Below are positions 15,509 through 23,961 of a stretch of DNA of 26,535 nucleotides, piece by piece. A program made the position numbers and the translations under genes. The number at the start of each line of letters is the position of its first letter. Within the stretch, counting starts at the first letter, position 1. The notes under the pieces are model-generated. The model was given only the letters and a program-made list of their open reading frames with translations, was not told the origin of the DNA and made no database searches. The stretch covers positions 1 to 26,535 of the forward strand of contig JBHADF010000006.1 in NCBI GenBank assembly GCA_041854955.1, written 5' to 3'. The DNA comes from CAMENZ01 sp041854955 (GTDB lineage: Bacteria; Bacillota; Clostridia; Peptostreptococcales; Anaerovoracaceae).

Positions 15509-16505
15509 AAGTTTCCCTCAGTCTTTCCTCGGTTATCTCCTTGGATATGCCGGAAGCGATGCCGTATAATATGATTCTCAGATTGGTTATCTCGCTTTCC
15601 TTAACCAGGAGGAAGGTGGCTGCCGGTTCGATGCCCATGGCCATATATTTTCCTTCTCTCAAATAGGCTATTTTCCTGTTGTCACAGAGCTTTTCCAAAA
15701 GCGCGAAGCTTTCCTTTTCTCTCACCTCTGAAGCTCCCTGAGAAATTATGTCATGGAATCCGTAGACATCCAGTCTCTCGGCTACCTTTCCGTAGTCTTC
15801 TCTGTAAAGCTCCGCAAGGGTTCCCATATCCAGAGAACCTCCTTCAAGGAAAACCTCCTTCAGGAATTCTTCGCTTTTGCCGATTTCTCTGATTCTGACA
15901 AAGGTCTTTACATTGGCCAGATCCACCAGAAGCTCCACATATTCCGTCAGGAATTTGCTTCCCAGCTCCAGGGCGGCCTCTGTCATATCTCTATAGCAAG
16001 CCTTGTCCAATATTAAATCTATTCTTTGGGAATCTCTGGTTTTGGAGTAGCTTTCCAAGGCCTCTTCAAGGCCGGCTCTCATGGCATCTGTCATGTCGGA
16101 AAAATCTCTTTCCAGCACCTTGGCCTTCAGCTTGCCTGCCTCCAGACTGCCGTTTTTCGTAAGGAGATTTTCCACCTCGGTTCCCAGAACCTCTCCCTTT
16201 AGGATTACCTTCAGATTGTGGTAATCATAAGGGTAAAGGAGGAATTCCAGCTCCTTGGGATCGGGCAATGATGAAAATACTACCTCTCTTACTCTTTCCG
16301 TCTCCTGTGCCAGCACAGCATCGGGATTTCCTTGGCCTCCGTCGCCTTTTCCCTCTCCGTAGCCGAACTCGGTTAAAACGCTCAAGGCGGAGGATAGGTC
16401 TTTACCCTCCAGTACCTTTTTCAAGTCCGCTGCCGAAAGCAGAGTTTTTTCATTGCTTCTTATGACACCTGAGGAAAAGGCATAGTTTTCATCCCTTTTT
16501 TTCAT
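15501..16505 (-). CDS. ntpC: V-type ATPase subunit C (d-type socket)
   Basis: 334-residue, largely helical funnel that joins the central stalk to the rotor ring. Family features seen are LLYPYDYHNLKVILKGE (~86-102), YVELLVDLANVKTFVRIRE (~190-208) and the C-terminal EITNLRIILYGIASG. An AGGAGAG site precedes the ATG. Length fits the bacterial family. Confidence 0.92.
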   Translation of the reverse strand: MKKRDENYAFSSGVIRSNEKTLLSAADLKKVLEGKDLSSALSVLTEFGYGEGKGDGGQGNPDAVLAQETERVREVVFSSLPDPKELEFLLYPYDYHNLKVILKGEVLGTEVENLLTKNGSLEAGKLKAKVLERDFSDMTDAMRAGLEEALESYSKTRDSQRIDLILDKACYRDMTEAALELGSKFLTEYVELLVDLANVKTFVRIREIGKSEEFLKEVFLEGGSLDMGTLAELYREDYGKVAERLDVYGFHDIISQGASEVREKESFALLEKLCDNRKIAYLREGKYMAMGIEPAATFLLVKESEITNLRIILYGIASGISKEITEERLRETYV

Positions 16506-16515
16506 GGGTCTCTCC

Positions 16516-17106
16516 TTATCCTTCCACAGGGAACAGCAGTTTTGCCGCTTCCGCCGTCAACTTCTTTTTTTGCTCCTCCACTAAGGCTTCCATGGTATTG
16601 TCGATGATGATATTCTTTCCTTCTATCAGGTAGCCTCCCTTTAAGTTGCCCATTTTTTCCGACAGCTCAAAAACGCCTCCCTCTATGGATGAATTCAGCT
16701 TCTCAACCACCTTTTTACCGATGGAATCCTTTTCCTTTTGGTTGAAAACAAGGCTTCCACCCTTAAGGCCTGACTTTACTCCCATCTCCGCCAGCAGGTT
16801 CACATATTCTCCTTCTTCCATGGAAATTAAAGCCTCTACCACCTTGTCAAAGCCTTCCTGAAGTATATCCTGTTTCTTTGCCAAAATTCGTTTCCTGGCA
16901 TCTATTTCCGCCACAGATTTTCTTCTTCTGATTATGCTGAGCTTTTCCTCTTCACCGGCTTTGGATGCCGCAGAAAGAATGCCGGCCTTTTGCTCCTCTG
17001 CAGCGGCCAATATAGATGTCTTTTTATCTTCCGCCTCCTTGAGGAACACCTGAGCCTCTGCCGAAGCTTCAGCCAGTATCTCAGCTATTATTTTATCCAT
17101 ACTCAT
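16516..17106 (-). CDS. ntpE: V-type ATPase subunit E (peripheral stalk)
   Basis: 196-residue peripheral stalk subunit. The first ~90 residues are an Ala/Glu/Lys-rich long helix that would pair with subunit H (NtpF) as the stator coiled coil. The C-terminal ~100 residues form the globular domain contacting subunit B, with GGYLIEGKNIIIDNTMEALVEEQ (~160-180) as the recognisable end. The ATG has a GGAG site 7 bases before it. Confidence 0.92.
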   Translation of the reverse strand: MSMDKIIAEILAEASAEAQVFLKEAEDKKTSILAAAEEQKAGILSAASKAGEEEKLSIIRRRKSVAEIDARKRILAKKQDILQEGFDKVVEALISMEEGEYVNLLAEMGVKSGLKGGSLVFNQKEKDSIGKKVVEKLNSSIEGGVFELSEKMGNLKGGYLIEGKNIIIDNTMEALVEEQKKKLTAEAAKLLFPVEG

Positions 17107-17141
17107 TTCTGTTCTCCGTATTCTTTTCCTTCAGGCTTGAA

Positions 17142-17621
17142 TTATACTTCGATGAAAAGCCACAGAAGTGCGGAAATTAACAGGGCTAAGATGGCATAGG
17201 TTTCTACCATGGCCGTATATATGATACCTTTGATCATCTGATCGGGACGCTTTGCTGTCAGCTGTAAAGCGGAGCAGGCTGCCTTTCCCTGATAAATACC
17301 GGAGAGAATTCCTACGATACCGATGGGAAGTCCTGCGATGAAGAAATACATTCCCTGAGCTACGGTAAGCTCTGCCATTCCGCCGCCACCGATAAGACCG
17401 ATTTTCAGCATGATCAGGAAAGATATTACGAAGCCGTAAATTCCCTGTGTTCCCGGCAAAGCTTGTATGATAAGGGTTTTACCGAATTTTTTCGGGTCCT
17501 CAGATACTACTCCTGCTGCTGTCTGTGCTGCCAGACCTACACCGATGGCACTTCCTATACCTGCCATGGCTGCAATTGCTGCTCCTAAAAGAGCTAAAGT
17601 GTTTCCGTTTAATAAGCTCAT
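17142..17621 (-). CDS. ntpK: V-type ATPase proteolipid subunit K (c ring), predicted Na+-binding
   Basis: 159 residues forming four membrane helices as two hairpins, the doubled c-subunit form. By alignment from memory with E. hirae NtpK, every residue that holds Na+ is present: Leu55, Thr58 and Gln59 in ALPGTQGIYGF, Gln111 in GIYQGKAA, and the essential Glu140 in AMVETYAI. The first hairpin lacks its own carboxylate, as in NtpK, so each subunit carries one ion site. GGAGG lies upstream. Na+ specificity is inferred from these ligands. Confidence 0.95.
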   Translation of the reverse strand: MSLLNGNTLALLGAAIAAMAGIGSAIGVGLAAQTAAGVVSEDPKKFGKTLIIQALPGTQGIYGFVISFLIMLKIGLIGGGGMAELTVAQGMYFFIAGLPIGIVGILSGIYQGKAACSALQLTAKRPDQMIKGIIYTAMVETYAILALLISALLWLFIEV

Positions 17622-17644
17622 TTTTTTATCCTCCGATTTCTCTT

Positions 17645-19621
17645 TTATTTTTCTTTTAATATTTTTATGTATTTGGTATTTTCTTTAAATGGTTTGAAAG
17701 GCTCTCCGCCGTCCTCATAGAACTTTCCGAAAAATTCTATGTATTGAAGCCTGCATGAATGGACGTAGGAGCCTAAGGCGTTTATGGCGAAGTTGAGGCT
17801 GTGACCGAAGATAAATACTACCATCAGAAGTATTCCTCCCACTATGCCGCCTCCGAACAAGCCTCCCATGGTGTTTATAACCTGGGCGATAACTCCCGTA
17901 GCCAAGCCTAAAGCCAAAAGTCTGGAATAGGACAGGATATCGGATAAGTAGCCTGTTATGTTATACAGGGCTGCCAAGCCTCCCACAACCTTTCCGAAGC
18001 CTTTGCTGTGTCTGCCTCCCGTAAGGAGGAGTCCCACGGCGCCGCCTATGAACATATATTTTCCTATGTCTGCCATGGGCGGATATATGGAACCTGCCGC
18101 CGCCCATATTATGGCTCCTGTCAGCAGTATGTACCAAAAGCCCTGGTCAAAGAAGGCATCCAGCCATTTTCCTTCCCTTATCTGCATATAGGATTTTATG
18201 CCCATACCCACAAAGAGGTGAAGCACTCCCAATGCCAGGGAGAAAATCAGCAGCTTCATGGGATCGTCTATAGGGTTGAACCAGATAGGCTTTATGACCA
18301 CCTCGTGATTCAGTATGACCCTGGAAAATACCTGTATTATGTCTCCGAACCAGCCTCCGAACATGGCGCCCCAAAAGGCGGTTGAAAGTCCGCAGTAGAG
18401 GAACAGCTTTATCATCTTATAGGCTGAGCCTTCCAGCTCGTACTTTTTCAAGATGACTCCACAGGCCACTGCCATGAGTATACCGTAGCCCGCATCACTG
18501 AGCATTATGCCGAAGAATATGGCATAGAAGGCTGCAAAGATGCTGGTGGGGTCGAAGCCTCTGTAATCGGGCAAGGAATACATTTCCGTAATTCCTTCGA
18601 AGGGGACGAACATGCTCTTGTTTTCAATGAGCACGGGGACCTGATCTTCCTCAGCCGGCTCTTCTATAAAATAGTAACAGCCTCTCTCCTCTAAAATCCT
18701 CTTCAGCTTTTCTTCCGTCACAGCCGGTATCCAGCCTTGTATAAAGCATACTTTTTTTGTCTTCAAAAGATTTTCCCGGACTTTTTCCTTATCTCTGTCG
18801 ATGGTCAGGAAGTCGGCATAAACCTCGATTTCTTCCTTTGCTTTGGAAAAGGCACTTATCTTTTCAACTGTAGCCTCTATTTCCTTTTCTATTCGCTTCT
18901 GTTCATCAAATATCCTCTGGAGATTTTCATCGGCTGTGCCCAGGTAGTCGCTGAAGCTCATGGCCGTGAAGCCGTAATCCTTCAGCACTTCCATGGTGCT
19001 TTCCAAGGCATCGGACTTGATTATGGCTCCAATGTAGTGGTAATCCTTACGGCTTTCCGCCACACTTATGAAAAAGGCCTTATCCGGCTCTTTAGCTACA
19101 GCCACCAGCTGCTCCAAGCTCTTGTCCACGGGAATGGTTCCCAGCAAAATCCTGGCAGTCTTGGTTTCCGTTTTTTCCAAAGGTAAACCGTACTTCCTCC
19201 ACGGAATAAGATATGCCCTATCCTGCTCCAGCTTGTTGGTTTCTTCCCTCAATTTGAGGAGCTGCTCGTTTAAGCCCAAGATATGCTCCACATCTCTATG
19301 GGTCTGGCCTCGCTTGCTTCGCAGGAGATGAACCCCATCCTCTTTTACCTTCATTTTGGTTATAAACAGGGGCTCCTTTATCTTTCCGTATTTATTAAGA
19401 ATTTCTATGGCGGATTTGGCTTTTCCTATGGACTCGTCATATTCGGAAATAACCTTGCTGTCCTCGTCAGTGGATGTGTTCCTCGTCCAGATTTCGTCCG
19501 AGGGCATATCGCTGCGGCTTCTCACCTCCATGGCTCCGAAGTCCATAAGCTGAGTCAGCAGGCTGTCCTTTTCAGAGGCCAGGCACATAACCGCCACTTT
19601 TTTCATTTTAACGATTGCCAC
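17645..19621 (-). CDS. ntpI: V-type ATPase subunit I (a subunit, ion channel half)
   Basis: 658 residues: a cytosolic N-terminal half (~1-340, with coiled-coil parts such as RIEKEIEATVEKISAF) and a C-terminal membrane half with about seven helices from ~370 (FYAIFFGIMLSDAGYG). The conserved channel arginine is seen near residue 620 in VHSCRLQYIEFFGKFYEDGG. Start is GTG 19621, giving MAIVKMKK as usual for the family, and it overlaps ntpF by 14 bases. An ATG five codons later is the alternative start. Confidence 0.94.
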   Translation of the reverse strand: MAIVKMKKVAVMCLASEKDSLLTQLMDFGAMEVRSRSDMPSDEIWTRNTSTDEDSKVISEYDESIGKAKSAIEILNKYGKIKEPLFITKMKVKEDGVHLLRSKRGQTHRDVEHILGLNEQLLKLREETNKLEQDRAYLIPWRKYGLPLEKTETKTARILLGTIPVDKSLEQLVAVAKEPDKAFFISVAESRKDYHYIGAIIKSDALESTMEVLKDYGFTAMSFSDYLGTADENLQRIFDEQKRIEKEIEATVEKISAFSKAKEEIEVYADFLTIDRDKEKVRENLLKTKKVCFIQGWIPAVTEEKLKRILEERGCYYFIEEPAEEDQVPVLIENKSMFVPFEGITEMYSLPDYRGFDPTSIFAAFYAIFFGIMLSDAGYGILMAVACGVILKKYELEGSAYKMIKLFLYCGLSTAFWGAMFGGWFGDIIQVFSRVILNHEVVIKPIWFNPIDDPMKLLIFSLALGVLHLFVGMGIKSYMQIREGKWLDAFFDQGFWYILLTGAIIWAAAGSIYPPMADIGKYMFIGGAVGLLLTGGRHSKGFGKVVGGLAALYNITGYLSDILSYSRLLALGLATGVIAQVINTMGGLFGGGIVGGILLMVVFIFGHSLNFAINALGSYVHSCRLQYIEFFGKFYEDGGEPFKPFKENTKYIKILKEK

Positions 19622-19934
19622 TGTCTCTCACTATCCTTTCCGTCATAAGGGAGACAACTTGGGGTATTCTGCTCTCTGCGGACTTTTCCAGCTCCGCACA
19701 CAGCATATCCGTTTTCTCCAGGCTTTGTCGGTAGTCCTCCTCCGCCTGTCTTTCTCCTTCTGCTCGGGCCTCTCCCATAAGCTTCTTGGCCTCCGCTTCT
19801 CCCGCTTCCAAGATTTTCTTAGCCTCATCTTCTGCTCTCGCAAGCACAGCTTTGGCTTCTTCCTTGGCGTCTCGTTTTATCTTCTCCGCCTTTTCTTCGG
19901 TGTCGATAATTACATTTAGTTCTTCGGTAAACAT
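19608..19934 (-). CDS. ntpF: V-type ATPase subunit H/G (peripheral stalk coiled coil)
   Basis: 108-residue, almost wholly coiled-coil protein (repeated Ala/Glu/Lys heptads such as AKEEAKAVLARAEDEAKKIL). It pairs with subunit E to form the stator. It is the first gene of the operon and has an ideal AAAGGAGG site 7 bases from the ATG. The 80 bases upstream, to the whiA stop, contain a weak hairpin but no convincing promoter, so transcription may come from whiA. Confidence 0.88.
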   Translation of the reverse strand: MFTEELNVIIDTEEKAEKIKRDAKEEAKAVLARAEDEAKKILEAGEAEAKKLMGEARAEGERQAEEDYRQSLEKTDMLCAELEKSAESRIPQVVSLMTERIVRDSGNR

Positions 19935-19979
19935 TCATTTACCTCCTTTCCTAAGGCTTTACATACATCTATATACAGC

Positions 19980-20002
19980 AAAATCCCTATGGGTCGGATT
20001 TT
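19980..20002 (-). terminator. weak hairpin between whiA and the V-ATPase operon
   Basis: AAAATCC and GGATTTT pair through 7 bp with a 9-base loop. The A/T-rich arms give the minus-strand RNA UUUU at the stem end, but no further U run follows. It may be a leaky terminator or attenuator that lets part of whiA transcription enter ntpF. Confidence 0.4.
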
Positions 20003-20014
20003 GTAGCTGCCCTT

Positions 20015-20971
20015 TTACATTTTCGAGGCGATTTCCTCTATCTTTTTAAATCGATTGTTTATCCCGGATTTCTTAAGGGGAGGATTGCACAGCTCTCCCA
20101 AGGCGGCTATGTTCATATCCGGATTTTCCAGCCTGAGGCTGGCCACTTCGAAAAGCTTATCCGGCAAAAACTTGAGCCCCTTCTTTTCCGCAATCTTGTT
20201 TATGGCTTCTATCTGTCTCATAGAAGCATCTATTGTTCTGTCCAAATTGGCGCTGTCGCAGTTCACCGTCCGCTTGGCCGTATTGACCATGGCCTTCTTT
20301 ATGCGGATTTCCTCAAAGGTGAACATTTGGTTGGTAGCACCCATTATGGCCAGCATATCGGATATGTAGTCGGCTTTTTTCATATATACTACGAATTTCT
20401 TGCCTCTCTGAACTACCTTGCAGTTCATATCCACAAAGGAATTTATCACCCTCTTCAGGTCGTTGGCCAGGGTCTGAGAGCCTACCACCAGCTCCAAGTC
20501 GTAAGACTTCTCCGGATTGCTCATGGTGCCGGCACCCATGAAAATCCCTCGCATGTATGCTTTTTTACAGCACTTGCTCCTGATATTTTCATCGTAGATG
20601 CCGTCGGAAAAATAGTTATTTCCTTCTCTTATGAGCAGGAGTCCGCATTCTCTTAAAATCTGTTCGCTTCTGTTGTCCGCATCTATGACCAGGGTGTAGG
20701 AATATTTCTTGTTGGTACGGTTTTTACCCACACCGTCACTCTCGCCGATTTCCAGCTTGGTTTCTATGGAAAAGTATTCCTTGAGCAAAATTTTATAATG
20801 TCTGGCGATGGCGGCGTTGCCCGTGGAAATTATTATTTTAAATTTTCCTAAGCCGGCTAAGCCTATGCTCCCTGCTACACGAAGAAAACCTGAAATCTCG
20901 GCCAACATGCAGCACTTTTTTTCAGGTTCGATTCTCGATAATTCATTTTTAGTATCCGACGCAAAGGACAT
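20015..20971 (-). CDS. whiA: DNA-binding protein WhiA
   Basis: Conserved Gram-positive regulator, needed for sporulation in Streptomyces and linked to cell division and chromosome segregation in Bacillus. An N-terminal domain of the LAGLIDADG homing-endonuclease fold (~1-200, with KKAYMRGIFMGAGTMSNPEKSYDLE as its core) is followed by a C-terminal helix-turn-helix (~235-315, with NIAALGELCNPPLKKSGINNRFKKI). The ATG at 20971 has GGAGG 6 bases upstream; a GTG two codons earlier is less well placed. It has its own consensus promoter, separating it from kce. Confidence 0.95.
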   Translation of the reverse strand: MSFASDTKNELSRIEPEKKCCMLAEISGFLRVAGSIGLAGLGKFKIIISTGNAAIARHYKILLKEYFSIETKLEIGESDGVGKNRTNKKYSYTLVIDADNRSEQILRECGLLLIREGNNYFSDGIYDENIRSKCCKKAYMRGIFMGAGTMSNPEKSYDLELVVGSQTLANDLKRVINSFVDMNCKVVQRGKKFVVYMKKADYISDMLAIMGATNQMFTFEEIRIKKAMVNTAKRTVNCDSANLDRTIDASMRQIEAINKIAEKKGLKFLPDKLFEVASLRLENPDMNIAALGELCNPPLKKSGINNRFKKIEEIASKM

Positions 20972-21000
20972 GTCCACCCTCCAATCTCCGTGTAAGCATA

Positions 21001-21029
21001 ATTATATATCAATTCTTCCACATTTTCAA
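21001..21029 (-). promoter_or_regulatory. sigma-A promoter of whiA
   Basis: On the minus strand TTGAAA (21029-21024) and TATAAT (21006-21001) are separated by 17 bases, 30 bases before the whiA ATG. About 20 bases upstream of it GAGAATA/TATTCTC (21049-21064) forms a 7-bp inverted repeat that could bind a regulator. Confidence 0.85.
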
Positions 21030-21357
21030 GGATTTTGCCCACTTTTTTGAGAATAAATATTCTCGCATATACATACTATGCATAAAAACTTCCCGAGCAC
21101 CTCAAATTAAGAGGACTTTGAAATTTCGGATTATACATTTGTTTTTAGACTGTCAAACCTACATGGGAATGTTAAATAATGTACATGTGTAAGTAAATAC
21201 AACCCCTTCATCCATGTTCTTATAGGTTCACCTGCTCCGAATATGAGGGCAAAATACCAACCATATATATACCGTACAAAGAAAATGTCACGATGCTTAA
21301 AGGTCCGTTCAGATAATCGTTATCTTCTATATTTCTCAAATCTCTTCTCCTCTTGCA
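21030..21357. other. non-coding gap between whiA promoter and kce terminator
   Basis: No gene was found here on either strand. The longest thing seen is a 24-codon minus-strand frame (ATG near 21084) running into the whiA promoter with no ribosome site. Two short palindromes are present: 21049-21064 (GAGAATA/TATTCTC) and a TGTACATGT around 21181. No trace of yvcK/glmR coding sequence, which commonly stands between rapZ and whiA, was recognised. Confidence 0.5.
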
Positions 21358-21358
21358 A

Positions 21359-21385
21359 AAAGAGCCGCCCAAAAGGCAGCTCTTT
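21359..21385 (-). terminator. terminator of kce
   Basis: AAAGAGCTGCC and GGCGGCTCTTT pair in minus-strand RNA through 11 bp (one G-U), loop of five, followed by a U run continuing from the stem (CUCUUUUUGC). The mismatch becomes a wobble only in the minus-strand RNA, which fixes the direction. It isolates kce from whiA. Confidence 0.88.
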
Positions 21386-21401
21386 ATAAATCAGTTATTT
21401 T

Positions 21402-22232
21402 CTATTTAAGAGGCTTTAATCCTAAGATTTCTCTTGCTTCTGCAGGAGTAGCAACAGGTCTTCCCAAAAGCTTTGCCAGTTCTACAACCTTTGCAACCAT
21501 CTGTCCGTTGGATTCTGCCAAAACACCCTTTTCCATATAAAGGTTGTCTTCGAAGCCTACTCTTACATGTCCGCCTAAAGCGATAGTAGCTGCGGCGATG
21601 TTCCATGCGTTCTTTCCGAGACCTGTAGCAGTCCAAGTGGAGCCTACGGGAACGGAAGTAGCCATGTAAACTAAGTCTCTTACTGTAGCGGACATCTGAA
21701 CGCCCAGTACGAAGTCCCAATGAAGAGGGTGAACCAAAAGGCCCTTCTTGTCGGCAACCTTAAGCGCCAAGTCGATCATACCCTTGTCGAATACTTCAAG
21801 CTCAGGCTTGATTCCTCTTTCCTTGAGAATCTTAGCGAAGTTCTGGATAGTGTTGTCTGTATTTACGAAGACTTCATCTCCGCCGAAGTTACAGGTACCG
21901 CAGTCTAAAGTAGCCATTTCAGGAGTAGGAACTACTTCTGTTGACTGTAATCTTTCAAGGTCTGTCATACCTACTGCTCCGCCTGTGGAAGGCTGGATGA
22001 TAGCATCAGGACATTCTTTTCTGATGGCATCGATACACTCCTGGAATCTTCCCTTATCTTGGGTAGGAGTTCCGTCATCCCATCTTACATGAAGGTGGAT
22101 TAACGCCGCACCTGCATCGTAGGCAGATTTTGCTTCTCTTACGATTTCCTCAACTGTGTAAGGAACATTGGGGTTTTGCTCTTTTGTTACTTCTGCACCG
22201 CAGATACAAGCACTGATAATTAATTTCTCCAT
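21402..22232 (-). CDS. kce: 3-keto-5-aminohexanoate cleavage enzyme (BKACE family)
   Basis: 276-residue zinc-dependent TIM-barrel enzyme of the BKACE family (DUF849). Kce condenses 3-keto-5-aminohexanoate with acetyl-CoA to give acetoacetate and 3-aminobutyryl-CoA in lysine fermentation. His46 and His48 (IHLHVR) and Glu228 (GFEDN) fit the zinc ligands. PSTGGAVG (81-88), the PEMATLD strand and HVRVGFEDN are the family motifs. Start is ATG 22232 with GAGGAG 7 bases upstream; 12 codons of open frame before it have no site. It has its own promoter and terminator. None of the other lysine genes (kamA, kamDE, kdd, kal) is near, so another beta-keto acid is possible. Confidence 0.88.
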   Translation of the reverse strand: MEKLIISACICGAEVTKEQNPNVPYTVEEIVREAKSAYDAGAALIHLHVRWDDGTPTQDKGRFQECIDAIRKECPDAIIQPSTGGAVGMTDLERLQSTEVVPTPEMATLDCGTCNFGGDEVFVNTDNTIQNFAKILKERGIKPELEVFDKGMIDLALKVADKKGLLVHPLHWDFVLGVQMSATVRDLVYMATSVPVGSTWTATGLGKNAWNIAAATIALGGHVRVGFEDNLYMEKGVLAESNGQMVAKVVELAKLLGRPVATPAEAREILGLKPLK

Positions 22233-22297
22233 TTTTATCTCCTCTTTACCTTGGTATTTTTTAAACACGAATTACTAATCACTAACCATACATTGTT

Positions 22298-22326
22298 ATT
22301 ATAACATCATAAGTCTCTGTGTTCAA
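22298..22326 (-). promoter_or_regulatory. promoter of kce inside the end of rapZ
   Basis: On the minus strand TTGAAC (22326-22321) and TATAAT (22303-22298) are separated by 17 bases. The -35 box lies in the last rapZ codons and the -10 just after the stop. It starts about 66 bases before kce. Confidence 0.75.
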
Positions 22327-23158
22327 GTGTAACTCGCCTTCCTTCCTGACAAAATATTTCCTGCATGGCATTTGCCATGGCTACGGAGCGGTGTTGGCCG
22401 CCTGTACAGCCGAAGGCCACGGTTAAGCTGTATTTGCCCTCATTTATATAGCAGGGTATGAGCTTTTTCAGAAGATTGCTCTGGCCTTCCAAAAATTCCT
22501 TGGCTATGGGCTGTTTCATCACATAGTTGGCCACCTTTTTATTGTTCCCCGTAAGGGATTTCAGAGTAGCCACATAGAAAGGGTTGGGTATGAATCGCAC
22601 ATCGATGACCCAATCCGCCTCCAAAGGGATTCCCTGCTTATATCCGAAGCTCATTATATTAACCACGAAGCTTTCTTCTCTCTTTCCGTCGGTAAACAGC
22701 TTGTCCAATTCGGAATACATCTGAGAAATCTTCAATGTGGTGGTATCCAAGACGAAATCGGCGTGTTGCCTGAGCTCCGCCAGCATCTTCCGTTCTTTCT
22801 CTATAACCTCTTTTGTGGTGGCTCCCACAGCTAAGGGGTGGTTCCTTCTGGCTTCGCTGTATCTTCTCACCAGAGCCTCGTTGGAAGCCTCTATGAATAG
22901 GATTTTGAAATCTATGCTTTCGTCGTTTTCCAGCTCCTTTACGGATGCCTTCAGGTCATCGAAAAATATGCCTCCCCTTATGTCCACCACAAAGGCAGCC
23001 TTTTTAACTTCTCTGCTCCCCGACATGGCCAGCTGAAGAAAGTTCCCTATGAGAGCCGGCGGCATATTATCTATGCAGTAATAGCCCTTGTCCTCAAACC
23101 AGTCTGTAGCTTTGGTTTTCCCTGCTCCCGATAAGCCTGTGATAATTACTACTTCCAT
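22307..23158 (-). CDS. rapZ: RNase adapter / nucleotide-binding protein RapZ (YvcJ)
   Basis: 283-residue P-loop protein. The Walker A motif is GLSGAGKT (8-15) and the Walker B region is VVDIRGG (~58-64). The C-terminal half carries VNIMSFGYKQGIP (~166-178), DVRFIPNPF and the diagnostic GCTGGQHRSVAMA (~257-269). In E. coli RapZ senses glucosamine-6-phosphate and delivers GlmZ to RNase E. In Bacillota YvcJ is a nucleotidase with a less clear role. It begins 8 bases after the PHP gene with a GGGGG site, in the order murB - PHP - rapZ usual for clostridia. Confidence 0.95.
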   Translation of the reverse strand: MEVVIITGLSGAGKTKATDWFEDKGYYCIDNMPPALIGNFLQLAMSGSREVKKAAFVVDIRGGIFFDDLKASVKELENDESIDFKILFIEASNEALVRRYSEARRNHPLAVGATTKEVIEKERKMLAELRQHADFVLDTTTLKISQMYSELDKLFTDGKREESFVVNIMSFGYKQGIPLEADWVIDVRFIPNPFYVATLKSLTGNNKKVANYVMKQPIAKEFLEGQSNLLKKLIPCYINEGKYSLTVAFGCTGGQHRSVAMANAMQEIFCQEGRRVTLEHRDL

Positions 23159-23166
23159 ATTTCCCC

Positions 23167-23961
23167 CTATTTCAGTCTTATGTTTACAATCCTCTCCGGG
23201 TCAATGCCGGCCCGTAATGCCCTTTCCAGCTGAGGCTCAAAAACCCCTATCCACTTAACCTCATGGGCGTCGGAGCTTATGACAAATTTCACATCAAAGG
23301 CCGACACCAGCTTAAGCTCCTCTATGGATAAATGAGGATGCTTGCCGTTTATCTCCATCAATGTCCCCACCTGACTGCAGGCTTTTGCTATGGCCACCAG
23401 ATCAAAGGGACCCTTGTCTCCCGGATGGGTCAATATGTCTATGTGATTGCTCTGCTTTTCATTTTCGTAAAGGCAGTTCAGAATCATTTCCGTATTTTTC
23501 AACATAATGCTCGTAGACTTGAGCCCCACATTATCGTCTATTCCCTTTCCCTTGCCTACATGCTTGTAAAGCCAGTTGGAAATCACACCTCCGTGAAGTA
23601 CTCCGTAGTGATATCCGGCCAGCAAAATATCGTAGCCGTATTTTTTTCTGTCCTCAGGTGGAGTATCTATGAAGGGAGCTTTTCTCAAGGTGTTGGCCTC
23701 CACCCCCAGCAAAACATCTATCTCCGGATACTTTCTCTTTGCCTGGGCTATATCCTCCTTCATCTTACCTATTTCACTTACTCGGATGCCGTAGGTAAGG
23801 TGGCCGGGACCGTGGTCGGTTATGGCTATGGACTCAAGGCCTTTTTCCCAAGCCCTCTTCACATTTTCCTCTATGGTACCTTTTCCGTGAGAGTAAACCG
23901 TATGGGTATGGTGGTCATATATCATCTCATATTTTGCGATTTTCTCTCTGTAATCAGCCAA
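23167..23961 (-). CDS. PHP domain metal-dependent phosphatase
   Basis: 264-residue PHP-fold phosphoesterase, related to YcdX and histidinol phosphatase. The metal-binding motifs are in order: HHTHTVYSHGKG near the start (17-28), AITDHGPGH (~46-54), GVEAN, ILTHPGDKG and VISSDAHE near the C terminus. The start is TTG 23961, which overlaps the murB stop by 8 bases and has GGAGG 9 bases before it. An ATG 12 codons later is less well supported. The gene is regularly found between murB and rapZ in clostridia. Its substrate is not known from the sequence. Confidence 0.88.
   Translation of the reverse strand: MADYREKIAKYEMIYDHHTHTVYSHGKGTIEENVKRAWEKGLESIAITDHGPGHLTYGIRVSEIGKMKEDIAQAKRKYPEIDVLLGVEANTLRKAPFIDTPPEDRKKYGYDILLAGYHYGVLHGGVISNWLYKHVGKGKGIDDNVGLKSTSIMLKNTEMILNCLYENEKQSNHIDILTHPGDKGPFDLVAIAKACSQVGTLMEINGKHPHLSIEELKLVSAFDVKFVISSDAHEVKWIGVFEPQLERALRAGIDPERIVNIRLK

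Noticed and set aside
21030..21357. degraded yvcK between kce and whiA
   Set aside because: No stretch of either strand gave residues resembling YvcK/GlmR; the region is AT-rich and full of stops.
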